NCBI GenBank assembly: GCA_036560485.1
Contig: DATBRC010000018.1
Location: 1 to 64,000 of the forward strand
Length of the DNA: 64,000 bases
DNA from: DATBRC01 sp036560485
GTDB taxonomy: Bacteria > Pseudomonadota > Gammaproteobacteria > Burkholderiales > Burkholderiaceae_D
Direction of reading: 5' to 3'
The notes below the pieces were generated by a model that did no database searches, had not been told where the DNA came from, and saw nothing but the letters and a program-made list of their open reading frames with translations. The translations under genes and the position numbers were made by a program. Shown here in pieces: positions 35,631-44,008 of this stretch; position 1 is the stretch's first letter, and each line of letters begins with the position of its first letter.

Positions 35631-36544
35631 GAGAAGCTTTTTCAGCATCGCTGGTTCGCCTGGCACAAGCCGATCCCAATGTGTTGTTACTGACCGGCGA
35701 TCATGGTTATGCGTTGTTCGATGCCTTCCGCAAAGCATGTCCCAAGCAATATATCAATGCAGGAATCGCCGAGCAAAACATGGTCGGCATGGCAGCGGGT
35801 TTGGCACGCGCCGGTTTTCGGCCGATTGTTTATGGCTTGAGTGCGTTCATCCCGTTGCGTGTGGTTGAGCAGATAAAGCTTGATGTCGCGCACGACCAGC
35901 TGCCGGTGATTTTCATCGGCGATGGCGCAGGGTTTGTCTACAGCCATCTCGGCACCAGCCATCAAGCGACGGAAGATATCGCCTGTTCGCGCGTGATTCC
36001 GCATTTGTCGGTCTATTCTCCGGCGGACAGCTTTGAAGTTGTTGCGTGCATGGAGGCAGCCTATCAATCGAAATCGGCAGTCTATCTGCGCATGGGAAAA
36101 TCGGACCGCGGTAACGTGCATGCGAAGACTTTGCAAGCAAAGCCGGGCAAATTATTGCCAGCCAAATCAGGGAAATCCGGCGACATTTCATTCATCGCAA
36201 CCGGTGCGTTGGTCCGCACCGCCGTTGATATCGCAACGGCATCCTATCCCGACGCTGCTGTCTGGAGCGTGCCTTTCATCAAGCCGATTGACACCGAACA
36301 AGTAACCGCAATCTGCCAGCAGAGCCGGTTGGTTGTTGTGCTTGAAGAGCACTCGGTGCTCGGCGGTCTGGGTTCTGTCGTCGCTGAAATTGCATCGGAA
36401 TTTGCACCGGTGCGCATATTGAGAATCGGCGTAGCAGACCGCTTTTCACATTACTGCGGTACATACGAATATCTGCTGAAAGAACATGGGCTGGACCGTG
36501 CCGCGATCGAGCAACGCATCCGCGATTTTCTCCCTGCTGCCTGA
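35627..36544 (+). CDS. Transketolase-like C-terminal (pyrimidine-binding) subunit
   Basis: This 305-residue partner subunit carries the pyrimidine-binding domain, with the catalytic Glu in NAGIAEQNMVGMAAGLA (about residue 49), GAGFVYSHLGTSHQA and the C-terminal transketolase domain (about 185-300). The GTG at 35627 is chosen because AGGAGG lies six bases upstream and it overlaps the first subunit's stop, so the two subunits are made together. An upstream in-frame start would overlap the previous gene by 70 bases and is not supported. The active enzyme should be a heterotetramer. Confidence 0.85.
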   Translation: MREAFSASLVRLAQADPNVLLLTGDHGYALFDAFRKACPKQYINAGIAEQNMVGMAAGLARAGFRPIVYGLSAFIPLRVVEQIKLDVAHDQLPVIFIGDGAGFVYSHLGTSHQATEDIACSRVIPHLSVYSPADSFEVVACMEAAYQSKSAVYLRMGKSDRGNVHAKTLQAKPGKLLPAKSGKSGDISFIATGALVRTAVDIATASYPDAAVWSVPFIKPIDTEQVTAICQQSRLVVVLEEHSVLGGLGSVVAEIASEFAPVRILRIGVADRFSHYCGTYEYLLKEHGLDRAAIEQRIRDFLPAA

Positions 36545-36588
36545 ATCATGTGCATTGCTATTCTCTCCGCTTTTACAAAGACTCTTCC

Positions 36589-37557
36589 GTGAACAGAAAC
36601 TTTTTCATTACCGGCGGAACGGGACTCATCGGACGAGCACTGATGCGACAACTGTTGCCGCAAATCGAAGCACTCGGCATTTCATCGATTACGCTGCTGA
36701 CACGCGATCCGGAAAAATTTTCGCAGCTGGCACCGGATATCGCAAATCACAAAGCCGTGCGGCTGTTGAAAGGCGACTTGGCCACCGTCGTGCTGCCGAC
36801 AGACAGCTATACAGACATCATCCACGGTGCAGCTGATACCAACGATTCATTCATACAGGATCGCATCGCCTATTTTTGGGATATCACTGCGGGTACTAAA
36901 CGCATACTCGATTTTGCGGCACAGTGCGGATGCAATCGTTTTCTCTATCTCAGTTCAGGCGCTGTGTACGGGCCGGGCCAGTATCCGGAAACGGGTATCC
37001 CTGAAGATTGGGCACTTGCTCCCTCGCTTGCAGATGAAAAGAGCACTTATGGTCAAGCAAAGCGCGCCTCCGAACACCTCTGCCGTTTGTATTCAAAGCA
37101 AATGGGCATGGCTGTAAAAATTGCCCGAATTTTTGCAGTCATTGGCGAGGAAATGCCGCTCGACGGTCGATATGCAATCGGCAATTTCATCCATGATGCA
37201 CTTTCCGAAACATCCGATGCCATTACCATTAAAGGCGATGGCACACCGATACGTTCATTCTTGCATGTTGATGATGTCGCGCAGTGGCTGTTAAAAATCC
37301 ATGCGAGCGATACACCACAGGATGTGTTTAACGTCGGCTCCGACATTTCTGTCAGTATCAAGCAGTTGGCTGAAATCGTCTCGAAGAATAGTCCTTCCAA
37401 AAAACCTGTCGTTGTCACTCAGAAGGAACGGGATTATGCAGGCCGCTCGGTTTATCTTCCGGATTGCACGCATGTTCGCACCGCACTTGGCGTGACACAG
37501 ACGATCGATCTGGAAAGCGCTGTACAGAAAATATTCACTCGGTTACAAACCAATTGA
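36589..37557 (+). CDS. NAD-dependent epimerase/reductase (SDR)
   Basis: This 322-residue extended short-chain dehydrogenase has the nucleotide-binding motif FITGGTGLIGRAL, a catalytic Ser in YLSSGAVYGPG and the Tyr-x3-Lys pair in YGQAK (about residue 160). The C-terminal substrate domain contains the PIRSFLHVDDVA segment common to sugar-nucleotide enzymes. It probably reduces or epimerises the CDP-sugar after the transketolase step. I chose the GTG at 36589, which starts MNRNFFITGGTG; no clear ribosome-binding site is present, and a GTG 39 bases earlier remains possible. Confidence 0.82.
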   Translation: MNRNFFITGGTGLIGRALMRQLLPQIEALGISSITLLTRDPEKFSQLAPDIANHKAVRLLKGDLATVVLPTDSYTDIIHGAADTNDSFIQDRIAYFWDITAGTKRILDFAAQCGCNRFLYLSSGAVYGPGQYPETGIPEDWALAPSLADEKSTYGQAKRASEHLCRLYSKQMGMAVKIARIFAVIGEEMPLDGRYAIGNFIHDALSETSDAITIKGDGTPIRSFLHVDDVAQWLLKIHASDTPQDVFNVGSDISVSIKQLAEIVSKNSPSKKPVVVTQKERDYAGRSVYLPDCTHVRTALGVTQTIDLESAVQKIFTRLQTN

Positions 37558-37602
37558 TATGCAGTTCGTCTTTAAACAAATTTTCAAGTATCCAATACGC
37601 TG

Positions 37603-38742
37603 ATGGAAACGATCATCCTTATCGCGATCCTGGCGTTCTCACTGTTGATAGCAATTGAGTTTGCTTATGGACTGGCGGTCAATCGTAATAATTATCGCCT
37701 CAATGATGCGATCAGCAGTCTCAGTCAAGGTGCGCTAAGTCAAATAGCCTCAGTCTTTACACAGCTCTTCCAAATCGGCATTTACACGGCTGTCTTTTCT
37801 TCGATCACGCTATTTCATCATGACGAATTCTGGTCGCACTGGTATGGCTATTTGATCGCCGTCGTCGCGTATGATTTTTGCGATTACTGGTTGCATCGGA
37901 CAAGCCATGAAGTGGCAGTGTTCTGGGCCGCGCACGTCGTGCATCACCAAAGCCAAGAATTCAACTTCACCACTGCGTTGCGTCAAGAAAGTCTTTATCC
38001 GGTTTTGGGATTCCCATTCTTTCTTCCGCTGGCTGTTTCAGGCATACCGCCATCGACTTTCGCAATAGCCGGGTTTGTCGTCTTGTTTTACCAGTTCTGG
38101 ATCCATACAGAACATATTGGCAAGCTCGGCTGGTTCGATCGTTTTTTTTCGACGCCATCAAATCACCGCGTACACCATGCAGTCAATGCACAATATGTCG
38201 ATAAAAACTATGCAGCCATCTTCATCATCTGGGATCGGATGTTCGGTACCTTTGCCGAAGAAAAAGAAAAATGCGTGTATGGCACGATTGAACCGTTCAA
38301 CAGTTGGGATCCCATATGGTCAGTCAGTCACGTCTTCTGGAAACTGCTGAAAGATGCGATTGCAACGCGTAGCTGGAAAGACAAATTGAAAATCTGGTTT
38401 ATGCCGCCAGGATGGAAACCTCATGACCTCATCGTACCGATCCAACATAAAACAGCACCAGCAGAAGAAAATCCGCTGTATAACCCGCCCATGAATCAGG
38501 CGATGGTCTGGTTTGCTTGTGTGCACTTCATTATTTTATTTGGCGCTCTGTTTTTATTTCTTTGGTACGAAGATACTTTGCCGACGATACTTTTAATTGG
38601 AGTTGCAACTCAAATTATTGCGGGGCTTTGGGTTGTCGGTGCTGTCATGCAAGGGCGCCTGAAAATCAGTCAAGGCTTGTTGCTTGAATTATTTCTATTA
38701 GTCAGCCTATCTTGTGGAAATTACTTATTGCAATCCTATTGA
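37603..38742 (+). CDS. Sterol desaturase / fatty acid hydroxylase family membrane protein
   Basis: This 379-residue integral membrane protein has helices near residues 1-22, 45-70, 80-95, 125-165 and 305-378. It keeps the diiron histidine motifs of the family: HRTSH (about residue 100), HVVHH (about 112-116) and NHRVHH (about 187-192). Members hydroxylate or desaturate lipids, and this one resembles the alkylglycerol-monooxygenase-like branch. It lies 45 bases after the SDR gene and 150 bases before an ACP and ketoacyl synthase, so a lipid substrate assembled by these genes is a reasonable inference. Confidence 0.85.
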   Translation: METIILIAILAFSLLIAIEFAYGLAVNRNNYRLNDAISSLSQGALSQIASVFTQLFQIGIYTAVFSSITLFHHDEFWSHWYGYLIAVVAYDFCDYWLHRTSHEVAVFWAAHVVHHQSQEFNFTTALRQESLYPVLGFPFFLPLAVSGIPPSTFAIAGFVVLFYQFWIHTEHIGKLGWFDRFFSTPSNHRVHHAVNAQYVDKNYAAIFIIWDRMFGTFAEEKEKCVYGTIEPFNSWDPIWSVSHVFWKLLKDAIATRSWKDKLKIWFMPPGWKPHDLIVPIQHKTAPAEENPLYNPPMNQAMVWFACVHFIILFGALFLFLWYEDTLPTILLIGVATQIIAGLWVVGAVMQGRLKISQGLLLELFLLVSLSCGNYLLQSY

Positions 38743-38893
38743 TTATTGGAAATACTTTAAATTCCTTTATTTCTTTTTCGAATTCACCCACTTTAACAAT
38801 GGCAATTCATTCCCCTGCGTCACTGAATAAGATAGAATTGCTCTCACTTCCCGCTCGAAAACTATACCATTCATGTCGGCACAGACCACATAA

Positions 38894-39151
38894 TTGAGAC
38901 ATTGGAGAATTACGATCGATACATTAGCCAAAATTCAAGCATTGATGCAAAAAGAGCTTGGGGTAGACGAGCTTCAGGTTGCGCCTGAACAGCCGCTCGC
39001 GGAATTGGGGATCGATTCACTTTCCATGATCGAATTTATGTTCACACTTGAAGAAGAATTTGATTGCGAATTGCCGCAAGAAGATGATCATCTGCATACT
39101 GTCGCGGATATTGTCCGCATTGTGGATGCAGCGCTGGCGCAAAAAAAATGA
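38894..39151 (+). CDS. Acyl carrier protein (uncertain start codon)
   Basis: This is a small acidic carrier protein with the phosphopantetheine-attachment Ser in LGIDSLSMIE (about residue 42 from the TTG start) and a helical bundle pattern. The start is unclear. The only canonical candidate upstream is TTG at 38894, with the strong GGAG (38904-38907) falling after it. The GGAG would instead fit an ATT or ATC start at 38908-38917, leaving ITIDTLAKIQ as the N-terminus. The stop overlaps the ketoacyl synthase start as ATGA. It probably carries acyl groups for that enzyme. Confidence 0.82.
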   Translation: MRHWRITIDTLAKIQALMQKELGVDELQVAPEQPLAELGIDSLSMIEFMFTLEEEFDCELPQEDDHLHTVADIVRIVDAALAQKK

Positions 39152-40368
39152 CACGCCGCGTCGTCATTAGCGGAATGGGAATAATCTCACCGCTCGGCAA
39201 TGACATTCGTACTTTTTCAAATAATCTGTTCTCCAACTATTCGGCCGTCCGGCGTCTGGAAGTCGAAGTAAAAGACCGGCAACTCGCTGTCCCGGCCGCC
39301 ACGGTCAATATTGACCCTCTCGCACATTTCAGCAAAATGGCTCTGATGAGCCTGGATCGATTCAGCCAGCTTGCCCTTATCGCAAGCCGCGAGGCATTAT
39401 CGAACTGGACGAAAGATTCTCCTCTCGCGAATCGCTGCGGCGTATTTATTGGATGCGGGATGGGCGGCGCCAACCAGATCGAGACGACCTACCAGGATCT
39501 CTATATCAAGGAAGCCAACAAGGTCCGACCCCTAACCGTGGTCAATATCATGAACAATGCCGCCGCGGGACATATCGCGATGGAGCATGGACTCAAAGGC
39601 CCGAATCAAACTTATTCAACCGCATGTTCTTCGTCGGCCATCGCCATCGGCGAAGCAATGCGTGCAATTCGACATGGCTATATCGACAGCGCTCTTGCCG
39701 GCGGCACCGAGGCACTGCTGACATTCGGGTCCCTGCAAGGATGGCGTGCATTAGGCGTGCTTGCCGATATAGGCGATGATCCGTCCAAGGCATGTCGACC
39801 ATTTTCTGCAAACCGCAGCGGACTGGCGCTGTCGGAAGGCGCCGCGATGTTGTTCTTGGAATCCGAAGAACAGGCATTGGCGCGCGGTGCAACGATTTAT
39901 GGCGAAGTGCTCGGTTATGGCAGCAGTTGCGATGCCAGCCACTTGACCAAACCAGACCCTGTTGGACAATCTGCAGCCATCCGTGCTGCACTCTCCGATG
40001 CACACATAGAACCATCTGCGGTAGGTTATATCAATGCGCACGGCACAGCGACGCAAGCAGGTGACATCGCAGAATCGCAAGCTATCCGTGCCGTGTTTGG
40101 CGCCAATGCTCCTCCAGTCAGTGCAACCAAATCGATGGTCGGACACTTGCTCGGCGCAGCAGGAGCATTGGAAGCTGTCGCTACCTTATGCGCACTTCAA
40201 CAACAGATACTTCCAGCCACCATCAATCTCGATACACCTGATCCTGCCTGCGATCTCGATTACGTGCCGAATACAGCACGCAAAGCCAACTTCGATATCG
40301 CGCTCAGTAACTCATTCGCATTCGGGGGCAGTAATGCAAGCCTGGCGTTCGGTCGTTATCATTCCTGA
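39148..40368 (+). CDS. Beta-ketoacyl-ACP synthase (KAS II / FabF family)
   Basis: This 406-residue condensing enzyme joins an acyl chain to malonyl-ACP. The catalytic triad is complete: C160 in TACSSSA, H298 in NAHGTATQAGD and H333 in MVGHLLGAAGA. The GFGGSNASL-like end (FAFGGSNASLAF) is also present. Because it is coupled to a dedicated ACP and not next to primary fab genes, it probably makes a specialised acyl or polyene chain. It could be a FabF paralogue or part of a small aryl-polyene-like system; no other aryl polyene genes are visible nearby. Confidence 0.88.
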   Translation: MTRRVVISGMGIISPLGNDIRTFSNNLFSNYSAVRRLEVEVKDRQLAVPAATVNIDPLAHFSKMALMSLDRFSQLALIASREALSNWTKDSPLANRCGVFIGCGMGGANQIETTYQDLYIKEANKVRPLTVVNIMNNAAAGHIAMEHGLKGPNQTYSTACSSSAIAIGEAMRAIRHGYIDSALAGGTEALLTFGSLQGWRALGVLADIGDDPSKACRPFSANRSGLALSEGAAMLFLESEEQALARGATIYGEVLGYGSSCDASHLTKPDPVGQSAAIRAALSDAHIEPSAVGYINAHGTATQAGDIAESQAIRAVFGANAPPVSATKSMVGHLLGAAGALEAVATLCALQQQILPATINLDTPDPACDLDYVPNTARKANFDIALSNSFAFGGSNASLAFGRYHS

Positions 40369-40406
40369 GCTACTTTGATATCTGACACCTCATGCTGGAG
40401 TATGCT

Positions 40407-41192
40407 ATGAATCGCAGAATATTTTATTTGCTATTCATCGCCCTCTCCTTAGCGATAGGAAATGCCAAAGCAGATACGGCAGCTGCTTCAGAAAAATCAT
40501 CAGAACAACAAGGTTGGTCAGGCTTGGCCGGTGTCGGCCCGATGATTTTCTCAAAATACACGGGCGGTACCGGCACGCAGACCTGGCTGCTGCCCCTTAT
40601 CTCGGCCAACTACGATGAGATTTTTTACATCGATCCACTTCGCGCAAACGTCTACCTTGGCAGTACAGACGACAAAAAAATGGCGTGGGGACTGGCAGTA
40701 GAACCGCGCATGGGATTTCATGCTTCCGATGGTGCAAGACTTGCCGGCATGGCGACACGCAGGAACAGCCTGGAAGGAGGATTCAATTTCGATTGGGATG
40801 CCGATATTATCGCGATCAGTTTTTCGTATTTCACCGATCTGACGCATTCCAGCAATGGAACCTCGTCACGCTTGTATCTCTACAAGGATGTGATCAAGAA
40901 TGAAAAATGGAAGCTTGGTGCCAACGTCGGTCTCGACCACATGAGCGCCAAAGTCACCAATTATTTTTTCGGCACAACGGCAAATGAAGTCACGGTAAAT
41001 CGGCCACTTTACCAACCAGGCAGTGCGACCAATGTTGTGTTTGGTTTTGACGGCAGCTACAAAATCAACCAGCGATATTCGATCCTGTTCGGCCTGCAAG
41101 CGACACACCTGAACGGCAGTGCTGCAAACAGCCCTATCGTCGAAACGAAACAATCCAAAGTCGGTTGGATTGGGCTGGCTTGGAATCTTTAG
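40407..41192 (+). CDS. MipA/OmpV-family outer membrane protein
   Basis: This 261-residue protein has a signal peptide (residues of about 1-22, ending near AKA-D). The mature chain is a series of alternating amphipathic strands with a terminal aromatic motif (WIGLAWNL), as in outer membrane barrels of the MipA/OmpV family. The ATG at 40407 follows GGAG by six bases; an ATG 15 bases earlier is less likely. It is the last gene of the plus-strand run and converges with a TPR gene 11 bases away. It could scaffold cell wall enzymes, or export or anchor a cluster product. Confidence 0.7.
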   Translation: MNRRIFYLLFIALSLAIGNAKADTAAASEKSSEQQGWSGLAGVGPMIFSKYTGGTGTQTWLLPLISANYDEIFYIDPLRANVYLGSTDDKKMAWGLAVEPRMGFHASDGARLAGMATRRNSLEGGFNFDWDADIIAISFSYFTDLTHSSNGTSSRLYLYKDVIKNEKWKLGANVGLDHMSAKVTNYFFGTTANEVTVNRPLYQPGSATNVVFGFDGSYKINQRYSILFGLQATHLNGSAANSPIVETKQSKVGWIGLAWNL

Positions 41193-41203
41193 AACTCATT
41201 TCT

Positions 41204-42763
41204 TCAATGATGTAACGCTATTTCTTTATTCACATTTCGAAATACGGAATCCCATTCGCCCATCGATGATTGCCTGAATAATTTCACCGATGGATACCAT
41301 GGGCTATCGCTTCTATCCAAAAGCCAGCGCCAATCCGGGAAATAAGGCAATAACACGAAGGTTGGTTTACCTAGCGCGCCAGCCAGATGTGCCACACTGG
41401 TATCCACGCTAATCACGATATCCATTAGTTCGCACAAGGCAGCGGTATCGCTGAAGTCATTTAGCGCATTCTCAAAATTCAAGATGTCGGTACGGGATTG
41501 AAGGATGTGTTTATCGGCGTCGCGCACTTCTTTTTGCAGACTCACATACTGAAAACCTGCAGGCAGCTCTTTTATCCAGTCCGATAAAATTATGCTGCGA
41601 TTCCGGTCATTTACGTGCAGCGCATTACCGCTCCACACCAAGCCGATACGCGGTTTTGTTTTAGTGCCTAACCGGACTTGCCATTGCGTTATTTTGGCGG
41701 CGTCGGCTTTGAGATATTTGGTTGAAACAGGAATAGTGCCGATATTGGTCTTGCATGCCAATGGCAAACTCAACAAGGGACAGTGATAATCAAAAGCTGG
41801 CAATGCACTTCCCTTGCCAACTAATTGCATCACACCCTCAAGATTAGCCAGCAAACTTAATAATGGTTTTTGTACTTCCAAAATGACACGCGCGCCTAAC
41901 GCGGCGACCAACTTGACATAGCGGCAGAATTGAATCGTATCCCCAAACCCTTGTTCGCTGTGAAGAAGAATTGCCTTGCCAATCAATGGTTCTTCACCAA
42001 GCCAAAGTGGTTGATTGAAGTTTCTTTTTTCTTTAAAAGCAGAACATTTTTCATTTTTCCAGCGCCACTCATGTTCTGGCCAGCCTAGATCAAAATCCTC
42101 TGCAAGCAATAAGGCCAGCGATTTATTCCAATGTGCTTCGGCATAATCTGGCCTGATTGCAATCGCTTTGTCGTAACTGGCTATGGCCACATCGATTTGT
42201 AAAAGTTCTTGAAACGCATTACCACGGTTGTAGTAGGCCTCCGCAAAGTCCGGCTTGATCGCAATGGCTTTGTCATAGCTGGCTATCGCCGCATCCAATT
42301 GTTTCAGTTCTTGAAGCAAACCGCCACGATTGGAGTACGCTTTTGTATACTCTCGCTTGATCGCAATGGCTTTGTCATAACTGGCTAATGCCGCGTGCAA
42401 CTGCTTGAGACCTTGCAGCACATTGCCACGGTTGTAGTAAGCCTCCGCATAGGCCGGTTGAATCGCAATGGCTTTGTCATAACTGGCTAATGCCGCATCC
42501 AACTGCAGGAGAGCTTGCAGCGCCAAGCCTCTATTGTTGTAGGCAGTAGCATCATCAGGATTGATCTCAATCGCCTTGCCTATCAACTCCACTGCGCCCT
42601 GATGGTCATTTGTTTGAGTGGCAATCACTCCCAAATAATGTAGCGCATCAAAGTGCCTGGGCTGTACGTTGAGTACTTCTTCGTAAAGAATGCGTGCCTG
42701 TGCTAATTGCCCTTGTTGATGGAGCGCGACTGCTTGCTGCATTTTTGCGTGCACTGGTTCCAT
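41204..42763 (-). CDS. TPR protein with GT9-like C-terminal domain
   Basis: This 519-residue protein has about six tetratricopeptide repeats (residues of about 5-210, with YNRGN and DAAIASYDKAIAIKPD patterns). A C-terminal region follows that resembles ADP-heptose-type glycosyltransferases (about 255-515; HSEQGFGDTIQFCRY, IGLVWSGN, VDTSVAHLAGALGKPT). Such fusions are common beside flagellin and are thought to act as protein glycosyltransferases or accessory factors. It is the last gene of a minus-strand operon, starting 21 bases after the methyltransferase gene. Confidence 0.8.
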   Translation of the reverse strand: MEPVHAKMQQAVALHQQGQLAQARILYEEVLNVQPRHFDALHYLGVIATQTNDHQGAVELIGKAIEINPDDATAYNNRGLALQALLQLDAALASYDKAIAIQPAYAEAYYNRGNVLQGLKQLHAALASYDKAIAIKREYTKAYSNRGGLLQELKQLDAAIASYDKAIAIKPDFAEAYYNRGNAFQELLQIDVAIASYDKAIAIRPDYAEAHWNKSLALLLAEDFDLGWPEHEWRWKNEKCSAFKEKRNFNQPLWLGEEPLIGKAILLHSEQGFGDTIQFCRYVKLVAALGARVILEVQKPLLSLLANLEGVMQLVGKGSALPAFDYHCPLLSLPLACKTNIGTIPVSTKYLKADAAKITQWQVRLGTKTKPRIGLVWSGNALHVNDRNRSIILSDWIKELPAGFQYVSLQKEVRDADKHILQSRTDILNFENALNDFSDTAALCELMDIVISVDTSVAHLAGALGKPTFVLLPYFPDWRWLLDRSDSPWYPSVKLFRQSSMGEWDSVFRNVNKEIALHH

Positions 42764-42784
42764 AGTCGTATCGATGCGATTGCG

Positions 42785-44008
42785 TCAGCGATACGGATGC
42801 TCGTCATGTGCAAAATCCACCAAACGGCCATTGTGCTCAATCAGCACAGATAACGGTCGAATACCTTCGCGCGCCATTTCCGCTGCGATGTCCTTTGCGC
42901 GCCATTGCGTCGGAATGATCACAACATCGACAGCAGAGGTCTTCAGCACATCTCGGAATAATATTTTCTGTCCGGTACCCGGCACAAAAGTGCCGGCCTT
43001 TTCCGGATCGGAATCGACCACCAGCGGGAAGCGCTCAGCGTCTGCGCCGAACTGATGGATGAATGCAGCTGCTTTTCCTGTCCCGCCCCATATTGCTACC
43101 TTGGTGCCGTTCGCCGCAAGCTCGACGAGTTGCGCATTGATTGCTGCACGGTTTTGATCTGCACGCCGCGAGAAAGCTGCGGTCGCTTTGGCCTGTTCCT
43201 GAAATGCAGCCGGTTGCCCAAGCTTGACTCGGCCATAGACCACTTCACCGTCATAGCCATGCGCCAGTTCCATGACTTCGCCTGCGCGCGTGAGCAAGGT
43301 GCGAAAAGATTTGGTGGTGAAATGCGCAACGTGCTCATAGAAAAAATCCGCCAGACGATCTGTCTCGAATACGCGGTCTATGCAAGGCACTTCTGCGAAT
43401 AACCAGCACTGCTTGCCACGCATCGCGGCGCCCCACGCCAGCTGCTCCAGCAGCGCCGCCGGCTCGGTCAGATGTTCCAGGACATGACGAATGATCACCG
43501 CATCCGGAGCATACTCGGCCATGTCGACCAGCGGGTCGAATAGCCGCGCATGGAATTCCACACCCTTTCCCGTTTCGGGACTGGCGTTGGGATCGAAGCC
43601 GATGAATCTGCCGCGCCCTCCGCGCGCTTCGGCCAAACCGCGCACGAAATGCCCTTCTCCGCAGCCGATTTCCACTACCGTGGGTGCATCAGGCAAATGT
43701 GCCAACAAACTATCCCGAGTCTCGGCCAGATGTCCTTTCCAAATGCCACCGCTGTTAAACATTCTGTTGGGATTGTCCTGATAGGGGATAGCCTCGTAAC
43801 GGAACGAAGGGTTCCACACGTGCGAACACGCCGGACACTGGACGAAATCATGTGGGTAACGCGGCATCGCCCGCGCCTTGGCAGCCGATCTTGGCCAGCC
43901 AAGCGTTGCCAGCGTTTGCAGCCCACCGTCAAAAAATCGGACCGCAAGACTGTGCGCGCAGACCGGGCAAGCCGCACCGACGAATGCAGGAGTAGCAGTT
44001 TTAATCAT
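42785..44008 (-). CDS. SAM-dependent sugar C-methyltransferase-like protein
   Basis: This 407-residue protein has two N-terminal CxxC pairs (CPVC and CPAC), as in the zinc-binding end of sugar C-methyltransferases, a SAM-binding motif VVEIGCGEGHF at about residues 101-111 and a Rossmann-like C-terminal half with AIWGGTGKAAAF. It resembles enzymes that methylate NDP-ketosugars. The ATG at 44008 overlaps the upstream stop as ATGA, so it is coupled to the UDP-glucuronate decarboxylase. It may modify a sugar used for flagellin; the substrate is inferred. Confidence 0.78.
   Translation of the reverse strand: MIKTATPAFVGAACPVCAHSLAVRFFDGGLQTLATLGWPRSAAKARAMPRYPHDFVQCPACSHVWNPSFRYEAIPYQDNPNRMFNSGGIWKGHLAETRDSLLAHLPDAPTVVEIGCGEGHFVRGLAEARGGRGRFIGFDPNASPETGKGVEFHARLFDPLVDMAEYAPDAVIIRHVLEHLTEPAALLEQLAWGAAMRGKQCWLFAEVPCIDRVFETDRLADFFYEHVAHFTTKSFRTLLTRAGEVMELAHGYDGEVVYGRVKLGQPAAFQEQAKATAAFSRRADQNRAAINAQLVELAANGTKVAIWGGTGKAAAFIHQFGADAERFPLVVDSDPEKAGTFVPGTGQKILFRDVLKTSAVDVVIIPTQWRAKDIAAEMAREGIRPLSVLIEHNGRLVDFAHDEHPYR

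Noticed and set aside
41192..41202. GAACTCATTTC matches the first 11 bases of the palindrome at 2132
   Set aside because: The match stops after 11 bases and has no inverted partner nearby; it overlaps the end of the MipA-like gene.
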